Source: Ashinkailepas kermadecensis (taxonomy: Eukaryota > Arthropoda > Thecostraca > Neolepadidae). From it: DNA of 64,000 nucleotides. The notes beneath the pieces are model-generated. The model did no database searches. It was given only the letters and a program-made list of their open reading frames with translations, and was not told the origin of the DNA. Positions within the stretch are counted from its first letter, which is position 1. Each line of letters starts with the position of its first letter. Of this stretch, positions 56,881-64,000 are shown piece after piece. Location of the stretch: the NCBI GenBank assembly GCA_034440615.1, contig JAOTOM010002700.1, positions 50,658 to 114,657 on the forward strand, given 5' to 3'. A program made the translations under genes and the position numbers.

Positions 56881-57980
56881 GCTATGAGGATAGCCATTGG
56901 ATAGGAACAGACATTCGATTTTTTCGATACCTCTTTTTGGGCGGCCTTGTCAGAACTGAGCCGCATTGCTCTCAGCAATTGAGTATGCAGAACGGAACGT
57001 TTAGTTTGGATAGGGTGAGCCGATTTGTATGGGAGAATGATAGGAGCTGCTATCGGTTTATAGAAAAACTCTGTTGTATAGGTCCGGTCAATGTTGACCG
57101 TTAGAAGTGTGTCGAGGAAGGAAATTTGGCCGTTAGTAAACTGATCGCTTCTCTCTATGGCAAATTTTAGCCTGGAATGGAAGCGGTTCATGCCTGAAAA
57201 AAATGTGTTTAAAGAGTCTGAGCCATAAGTCCATATGCCGAAAATGTCATCTATATATCTGAGGTATATGGCTGGTCGATACAGTGTTGAGGTCAGTAGC
57301 AATGTTTCGATGGCGTTCATGAAGATCACTGCTAAAGGTGGTGCAATACGGCTACCCATAGCTATGCCATTTTGTTGCCGGTAATATTTTTGTCCAAATC
57401 GAACGAGGTTGTTGTGAAGGCAATGAGTCAACAAGTTTTCGATATCATCGAGATTTAGTCCGAACGTTTCAATCTTTGCAAGGTGGGTGCTGAAAAGATC
57501 AATGGCAGCAGAAATAGCTTCTGCTGTGGGTATGCTCCCGTAAAGATTTACTACATTTATTGTGAAGGCAATAGCCCCTGGCGGTAGTACGTTTGGGAAC
57601 TGTTCGCGAAGTTGAGTAAGATAATCTAGTGTGTCTTTTAGATGAGCTGGTACAAAGATGAGAAGCCGGGAGACGATTTTCTGTAGGAACCAAGTCAGTT
57701 TATCCAAAGGGTCGCCACATGCCGAAGCTATAAGTCTGAGGGGCACGTCAGGTTTGTGGGTTTTAGGGAGGCCATATAGTTCTGCTGTGCGGGAGGAATT
57801 TGGTTTGATGGCTTTGACAATTTTGTCTGGGATCTTTCCTGTCATGGTTTCGATAATCATGTTCTTGGTATTCGCTTCCAAACGTTTAGTCGGGTTCTTC
57901 CCTATGGGTTCATATTGCGAGGTGATTTTAAAAGCCTTTTCTATATAACATTCCCGTCGCAGAGAACAAAACCTTTGCAT
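56850..57980 (-). pseudogene. PLE reverse transcriptase domain
   Basis: 376 codons. Seen: AELYGLPKTHKPDVPLRLIA (the PLE LYGLPKTHK... block), FTINVVNLYGSIPTAEAISA, RQQNGIAMGSRIAPPLAVIF (GxxMGSPxAP block) and YLRYIDDIFGIW (Y.DD catalytic pair intact), then GQISFLDTLLTVN. Related to telomerase-type RTs. The normal Asp of the first catalytic block (usually in a ..S(L)Y..IP context) reads N in NVVNLYGSIP, so activity is doubtful even without frameshifts. Confidence 0.88.
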
Positions 57981-58448
57981 TTATCCGAGCGTTTTACGAT
58001 GACATTGGGATCCTTGCGCAACTTTTTGAGAGCCGTTAGTTCGTCCTGCGAGTGGTTTGGCGGACATTGGGTACGATGGTTTTTGAAAATATTGATGACT
58101 TTCCGTTTTAATGCTCTAAGTGCTGATTCAATAGCAATACCAGCTTGTGGTGCCATCCTAGTAGTGGTATCACTGAATCTGGGCGCTAAATGTGGTACGT
58201 TGTGGTTGGCTGCCTGTGTAGTGTCAGTGTTGGACTGTTGGTGGTGGATGTTTGTGTGGCAGATGCATCGGTCCTTGTTGGTTGTGAGTGCTGTTGTTGA
58301 CCACGCTTATTGTTCAGTTCCTCATTCCAACGTAATGCAAATGCTCCCCTTTCCAAACCTATCTCTACCTGGCTTATTACATGCCGATTAATGGTACGTG
58401 TGAGAGCGAAATTGGGCACTTTGCTTAGAATTTCAGACACTGTTTCTG

Positions 58449-58510
<62 letters not shown>
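58449..58510. repeat. (TA)n microsatellite at the PLE 5' end
   Basis: About 30 TA dinucleotides, ending ACATAG. Adjacent to the PLE start, as if the element had inserted into or beside it. Confidence 0.95.
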
Positions 58511-58513
<3 letters not shown>

Positions 58514-60400
58514 GTAACTTCTGGCTGGTTGAGAAATAAAACATGAGTCAGGATCATGGAAGGCATATACTTATTACGACAGGAAGAGGAACGTTTGCTA
58601 AGTTCATAAAATGAACTTTCCCACATAAAGTGTTATGGCTTAATAAGAGCCACTGGGGCCCATCTAAGTTAAGCCTATCTATGAAAGATACTAGAAAAGT
58701 ATATGCTCGCAACCAAATAAATCCATTACCTCAAGTTCCAAGGGAACTATACATCCCAGCCTATCTAGCACCATTCATCTGATATTGCATAGCACACTCC
58801 TCAACAATTCCAAACTCCTCCAATCATGCCACATTGTGCTACCATAGCCAATCTCATCAGCATCACATACCCGAAGGTCGGTGCTGAATTCACTGTTATG
58901 TACGCCCACTGCTAGTATAATACTTAATTTATCAGCGTGATATAAACATGAAGGTCCAAGTTCCAACAATAACACGGGGACCACCCTAAAGGGACCTGCA
59001 CAGTATACACCTACTAGCATAAGTCCTATTTTATGTCCATATAGGGAAGATACCATAACACTGGCAAAAGACACTCCTCACCCCAACCGACATCACATCC
59101 CTAATTCCAAAGAATACATCCACCAACATCCCCCACACTCATCAATGTCTATCTACATTATCCAATCAGCCCCATTCGCTCGACCTCACATAACTCTGGA
59201 AAATCCAGATATCCGACGAGATGGTGCAATATGTGCAAAGAGCGCGTGAAGACAACATATGCAGTATCGGGGTGCGCGTCAGCACTTTGCGAGTCGTGCT
59301 TTCATAAGTTTAGGAAGCACGCCAGCGACAGTGAGCGGCGACAACACACTGTGTAGCTACCCATACGTACCCGTGTTTCATTTCATTTCAGATTGCCATT
59401 ATTTAAGCGAATCGTATGCCGTGAATGATGCTTTGCCGTGAGTAAGCAGATGCGAGGCAAATAAATGTATGTTTGAAGCTCCCTTATGCGTTTCTCAAAG
59501 AATTTACGGTGTTCTGTTCCGAAAATATGTCTAACCTTGCCATGCCTTGAAACATAGGTATGCGGCAGCATGACCAGTGACAGATCCCGGGATTTTGACT
59601 GGCAACATACGCATAGGTACATTATAATTGATATATCACATTCCACACTCGATCTACATTTAGCTCACTTCCTAGCCCACAAATTGTGCATCATCGCCAA
59701 TCGCCCACTGACAAGTTGGCAAGGTGATGTCAATTTCATGCCGCAAGCATGTATATATATATATGTATAAACATTTAGAGTTATGCTGATCCCGGGGGAA
59801 ACAGGCTCTGGCCTCCAATTCCGCCAGAACGAATCCGACCTCTTCAATATTAGGGGCAGTGTGTACAACTCGAATCAATGGATATTTCATAGGGAGCTTA
59901 AATGGCAATATTGTAGCTATTATCGTGTTCCCAAGGAATGCATTATTCTAAGGTAGAGATGTTTTGACCTTTTCTTATTGAGACCTACGCATACGTAACA
60001 TCATATAAGTAAGTCGAAAAACAAGTACACAACGTCAAAAGCATGAATGCGGATGCCGGATTCTTTATATCATGTTTTATATCAAACGACAGGTCTTGCT
60101 GAGCTGGATGCGCCTTTTACAAGCATGAATGGAAGAGAGCAATCATTTTCAATGAGAATCATGCAAGAACACCATCCTAATTACCCCATGCCAAATGATG
60201 TGATGGATTTCTGACCCCGCCAGTCAGGCCCACCATGAATGGTGCCGCCAATCCATCAATCAGCGGTCCTTGACAAGGCGAATCGCCCAGTCCCGCCCAT
60301 GGCACGAGTGGAAGCAGTTACCCAAACTTACTCGATCGCGGCAGGCAGGGGTTGGCCAGAAAGTTACTCGATTTACATACTTCGGCAGGCAAAGGGTACA
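58511..60400. other. No gene recognised
   Basis: AT-rich, short open frames only. A small TA run (59751-59766). Nothing else supported. Confidence 0.3.
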
Positions 60401-60404
60401 AAAC

Positions 60405-60730
60405 AAGTGAAGTGTGTGTTGAATCCGAACACGGACTTACGCATTTTAAGCCCGAAAGGTTGCACTTGCAAGGGCGGATGCAGTAATTACCACTGGAGAA
60501 GGGGTCGCATTTCATCGGAGGGTTGCCTTCGGCGGAAAATTTCCCTAAGTGTGGGAGGGGTACACTGAAATTTACTGAAGGGGCACCGTTCCAGCCCAAA
60601 GGGGCACATTTTCCTCCATCTGCGTCACTTCCCCAATGATAATTGCTGGATCTACCCTTGCCAAGTGCAACATTCCGGGCTTAAGATGCTCAAATCCATG
60701 TTCGGAATTCAACACAACTTCACTTGTTTT
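60405..60730. repeat. Imperfect inverted repeat, arms of about 85 bp
   Basis: The arm at 60407-60497 (GTTGAATCCGAACACGGACT ... TTAAGCCCGAAAGGTTGCAC ... TGCAGTAATTA) pairs with 60638-60728 read backwards (GATAATTGCTGGATC ... GTGCAACATTCCGGGCTTAA ... GTTCGGAATTCAACAC). The spacer is about 140 bp. The plus strand of the left arm also encodes LSPKGCTCKGGCSNYHWRRG, reminiscent of cysteine-rich CXC-type motifs, so a duplicated exon fragment is possible. Confidence 0.55.
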
Positions 60731-61132
60731 AACAGGTGCAGATACACGTGCGGTATTCCGAACACCGCTGTTCGGTTCGCGGAAGACACGGAAAATCGTT
60801 GGTGTTGTTTGCCGAACACTATTATACCCGAAATGAAGACGGTACTTAATATATTTGAGGCCAACAAACATAATTTAGAAACTTATCAGGCTTGACTGTA
60901 GCTGTCGTTGCACGAGGTATTAGTATCCGGTAAAGGCGTGACATATCGAGCTTTCGAAATTCCCTCCCTGCAGCTCACCATATCTGTAATGCAAGGAAGC
61001 GCAGCAATCAGCTGTAGACAATTGTTTTTAAAGGACTATAATGTCATGCGATTCAACTTACCATTGTTCTCCATAATCATCTGCACACTTCGGACTGCAA
61101 TCACTATGGAGCTACGTCCTACTGTTAAAGTG

Positions 61133-61441
61133 TTAGGTGTCCTCCTCGACCAGCACCTTCGCCGGGATTCCCACTGTCTCACATTTCTCACACATACTCA
61201 CTAAACTATCTCCAGCAGCCGATTGGCACTCTCCGACTGTCCCGTCACGGTTGAAGACGGTTTGGCGGTGGCAGAGACCACACGTGTGGCAGTTTTGTCC
61301 TCCGTACCCCATGGGCTGTTTCAACATGTCTGTTTGGGGATAAAGGAGGTCCAGGGCGTGGCGTGGAAACCAAAGTGCAAAATAGTTGCTTTCTACCTGA
61401 ACTTCCACTAGAATGTCCGAGTACAGGATTGTTGTCTGCAA
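61133..61441 (-). other. Cysteine-rich open frame, unknown
   Basis: A 102-codon frame with GGQNCHTCGLCHRQTVFNRD followed by a further cysteine and SMCEKCETVG, i.e. CxxCxxC ... CxxC spacing that could bind zinc. No flanking splice sites were verified and no family is recognised. It may be a fragment of a larger gene or chance. Confidence 0.2.
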
Positions 61442-62467
61442 GTGACGTAGCGAATACGCAGACGACGATTATATTTGATTCAAGGGCATGCCTGTTTCTA
61501 TGGTACACATTTGGAATACATTAGGCAAGGAAACAGAATGTTGTGGTGCTCACAGCTCCTCTTCAATGACTTCGCTGGCCATCGCCAGGACATCATCATC
61601 TGAGGCAGCGATGAGCGCGACATGTGTGGCAGATGGCGCCGGCGATAAGTGTGCGGCACTCTAGAGCTATACATTAACCCTTTTCGGTCAGATCCTCACA
61701 CCCCCGACTCGGAGGGGGTTGATACAAACCGCCCTCTAATCCCCAATCTTAGCGTCACACGAAGACGAATGAGGTGTAATTGGAACGCGCTCGACGAGTA
61801 CGGCCAGAAACCACCCCTAACATTTTATCCCCCAAAAGTGACGTAACTAGGGGTCAATGTTTTCACAACTGACTTCATGTTTTTGGCTCCGGGGAGTTCA
61901 TTTTGGGCGAGATTTGAAGGGAAAAAAATTTGGAACCGGTAAATGCAGGCGAATCCGACAATGGCTTGATATATAGGTCACACCAAAAAAAAAAATTGGT
62001 CCTCCAAATTTTAAATTTTATAATTTTAAATTTTCATTAATTGTTCTAATGGGTTGAAAGGACCGCAAAACGTTGCTTAAAGACAACTTGGACTTTGAAG
62101 TGGCTTCACATGAGTACATTTGTAAGCATCAACGCACTGGTATTACCTTCCGAGAATGGTGTTCTCAGCATATCGCGAACAGAATGCTCGTTATTGTGGT
62201 ATGATTTGAATAGGGAAAATGAGAACGTCTGCTATTCTCAGAGAATATATACGTTTCTCACATTTATCTCAGTGCACGACATGCAAGGACCGAGTACGGC
62301 CAGAAAGTCACACCCCGACTACAGCCACAACTAAACAACTAGATCGTCACCTATCGCGACCCCGCCTGACTCTGACCGACCCGCCTGACACTGTGGGTGA
62401 CGCGGCAAGGCTGAGATCCAAGCTACAGCTGCCAAATCCGGTCAACTGAAAAAGGCCACTTAACTGT
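61442..62467. other. Non-coding, with a possible TTAACCC transposon end
   Basis: At 61676 TTAACCCTTTTCGGTCAGAT is followed by a GGAGGGGG stretch and CCGCCCTCTAATCCC, an arrangement like the A and B MITE ends. No matching right end was found; TTAA at 62459-62462 is a weak candidate. No gene recognised. Confidence 0.3.
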
Positions 62468-62800
62468 GCGCTCGCTCACCGCGCATCTGGACGAAGACAA
62501 CCATTTACTGTCGGCGCAACAGCTGGACCTGGTCCGCTTCGGCGAGACGTGGCTCACCGACGCAGCCGACACCTGCCTGCTGCTGTTGCCGGGCTACGTC
62601 ATCCATTGTCATCCACCGACAGGACAGACGGGCCGGAAAGTCAGGAGGCGGAGTGGTCACCATCCCCAGCAACACCACTAATGTGGAGCCGCTGACGGTG
62701 GCCGCAGCGAACTGCACTCGGGAGGCGATGCGGCTGCTGACCGTCGGTCGGTCGGCCATCATTGTCGGTGTTGTCTTCCGTCCCCGTCAGGTCCGACGGC
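62468..62800 (+). pseudogene. LINE endonuclease fragment (CR1/L2-like)
   Basis: Across a frame change near 62640 the region reads LLSAQQLDLVRFGETWLTDA, LLLLPGYVIHCHPPTGQTGR, then GGGVVTIPSNTTNVEPLTV and RSAIIVGVVFRP. This is the order of APE endonuclease blocks in CR1/Jockey-type LINEs (ETWL catalytic Glu, PGY, GGGVA, VGVVYRP). No RT follows; after 62830 a minisatellite takes over. Confidence 0.65.
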
Positions 62801-62834
62801 GCCAGTCATCGACCATCTGCACAACCAGGTGACG

Positions 62835-63297
62835 TCATGTCATGGTTCGTGACCGACCGACGTATCAATGTGATGGACCCGTCCGACGATCTGGGCTCGT
62901 GACCGTCCGACGTATCTATGTGATGGCTCGTGACCGTCCGACGTATCTATGTGATGGCTCGTGACCGACCGACGTATCTATGTGACGGCTCGTGACCGAC
63001 CGACGTATCTATGTGATGGCTCGTGACCGACCGACGTATCTATGTGATGGATCGTGACCGTCCGACGTATCCATGTGATGGATCGTGACCGTCCGCCGTA
63101 TATATGTGATGGCTCGTGACCGACCGACGTATCTATGTGATGGCTCGTGACCGTCCGACGTATCTATGTGATGGATCGTGACCGTCCGACGTATCTATGT
63201 GATGGCTCGTGACCGTCCGACGTATCTATGTGATGGCTCGTGACCGACCGACGTATCTATGTGATGGCTCGTGACCGTCCGACGTATCTATGTGAGG
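62835..63297 (+). repeat. 31-bp minisatellite
   Basis: About 15 copies of GTGATGGCTCGTGACCGTCC then GACGTATCTAT. Variants at two positions (GGCTC/GGATC, CCGTCC/CCGACC) are mixed through the array. Copies are nearly identical otherwise, so recent expansion is likely. Confidence 0.93.
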
Positions 63298-64000
63298 GGG
63301 TGAAATGAGGAAGAATTGTCTGGTTTTGTCTAGAAGGGGGGGGTGAGTTGGCTAGTTATGTCTGGCAGGTGGTTGTCTTGTTATCGGCTCCGTCTTGTAG
63401 GGCTGTTCGTCTTGATTGTCTTCGGTCTTGTAGCGTTGCTGTGATGGTCTTCGTCGCTTTGTCTTTGAGTTTGCATGTCTTGTAGTCGGCCTGGAGTCCT
63501 CTTGTCTGTGAAGTCGCCGCCCCGTACTCGTGCATCCTGACACTAATCTATATAGCGAGGCCAAGTTTTCACTGTCACCACTTCCATTCGTGAGTGAACT
63601 TAGCTTGGTCGTGGCGCTAGGGAAGGCTAAAGGAATGCGCGTGGTTGGAGAGAGGGAGGTCATAAAGGTTATGGGTCGACATAGGAGTTGGGAATGTGTC
63701 CGTCACCGGCCGTCGTCCAGTTTCGGGGCCCTCTTATGCACTGGAATCCCTCTCTTATTTCCCTCCATCCCCCCGCCCCACCAGCAATGCCCCCACGGGT
63801 CACGGACTTGCATATTGAGGGCCCTAGGTAATTATCCCGAGTCAATTTTAAACGATGGGTTTCTGACAGCTGTACGCGTCCGCCGAGTTCCAACAGCTCC
63901 TACTGGTCCTTAACCTACCCATAGTTACTTCATATACGCTCCCACATAATCCATTCATTTTCCTCTTCAATTCCGAACATTCGCTCTCTACTAAGACGTG
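63298..64000. other. No gene recognised
   Basis: Short open frames only. GTCTTGT- and TCGTCTTG-type words recur between 63370 and 63520 but no defined array is present. Confidence 0.3.

Larger units (their letters stand above)
56210..58448 (-). mobile_element. Penelope-like element (PLE) with GIY-YIG endonuclease
   Basis: On the minus strand: N-terminal block (58446-58186, VSEILSKVPNFALTRTIN ... FALRWNEEL), then KKLRKDPNVIVKRSDKCKG, then reverse transcriptase, then a GIY-YIG nuclease. This RT plus GIY-YIG order is specific to PLEs. Frame changes near 58195, 57960 and 56860, and a stop near 56296, make it inactive. Its 5' end lies directly against a (TA)n tract. No terminal repeat was found. 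Confidence 0.88.

Overview
This window looks like nuclear DNA from an invertebrate animal. It holds a DEG/ENaC-type channel gene (a metazoan family), genes split by GT-AG introns, and a very high load of decayed transposons and minisatellites. No bacterial-style gene clusters or operons are visible. An arthropod (for example a crustacean) is plausible, but that is an inference. Only two host genes are well supported: an apparently single-exon DEG/ENaC channel (1400-3319) and the 3' exons of an SAMD3-like gene of unknown function (48222-55096). Almost everything else is mobile or tandemly repeated.

Layout. 1-970: piggyBac-type MITE (family A, TTAA target). 1400-3319: DEG/ENaC gene. 3337-4413: detached gag-like fragment of a Ty3/gypsy family. 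5081-7045: tRNA-derived SINE-like unit and composite repeat D, copy 1. 7937-8062: relic of a gypsy integrase tail. 8160-14280: complete but decayed I-clade-like LINE (gag with zinc knuckles, AP endonuclease, RT, RNase H, 3' repeats). 14800-18315: minus-strand Ty3/gypsy element with gag-like and pol regions. 18.3-21.3 kb: three minisatellites. 22370-23850: repeat D, copy 2, inverted. 23850-27414: plus-strand Ty3/gypsy element with CCHC, protease, RT, RNase H and integrase. 27.7-30.3 kb: degenerate 21-bp array and a (GGACCAC)n array. 31298-37250: an A element split by a 5.46-kb insertion. 37477-48220: a B element split by a 9.7-kb insertion with perfect-looking inverted ends, which itself holds two large degenerate arrays and another B element. 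48222-55096: SAMD3-like exons, with an A element inside one exon and a B element in an intron. 56210-58448: Penelope-like element on the minus strand. 62.4-63.3 kb: LINE endonuclease fragment and a 31-bp minisatellite.

The most interesting point is the pair of MITE families called A and B here. Both begin and end at TTAA with related GC-rich inverted ends (CACGCGC... or CMCKCGCACGTCCGG), encode nothing, and carry many AGGTCA half-sites. Several of these form direct repeats spaced by four bases (DR4), kept in every copy where that segment is present. They could therefore scatter nuclear-receptor-type binding sites through the genome. One A copy sits inside a protein-coding exon, and removing it at TTAA rejoins the reading frame. 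The A and B copies also work as internal clocks: comparing whole with split copies gives the exact boundaries of two much larger, otherwise unrecognisable insertions (5.46 kb and 9.7 kb).

All calls come from reading the sequence and supplied translations by eye. No database search was run, and repeat boundaries are good to roughly 5-30 bases unless a TTAA or splice site fixes them.
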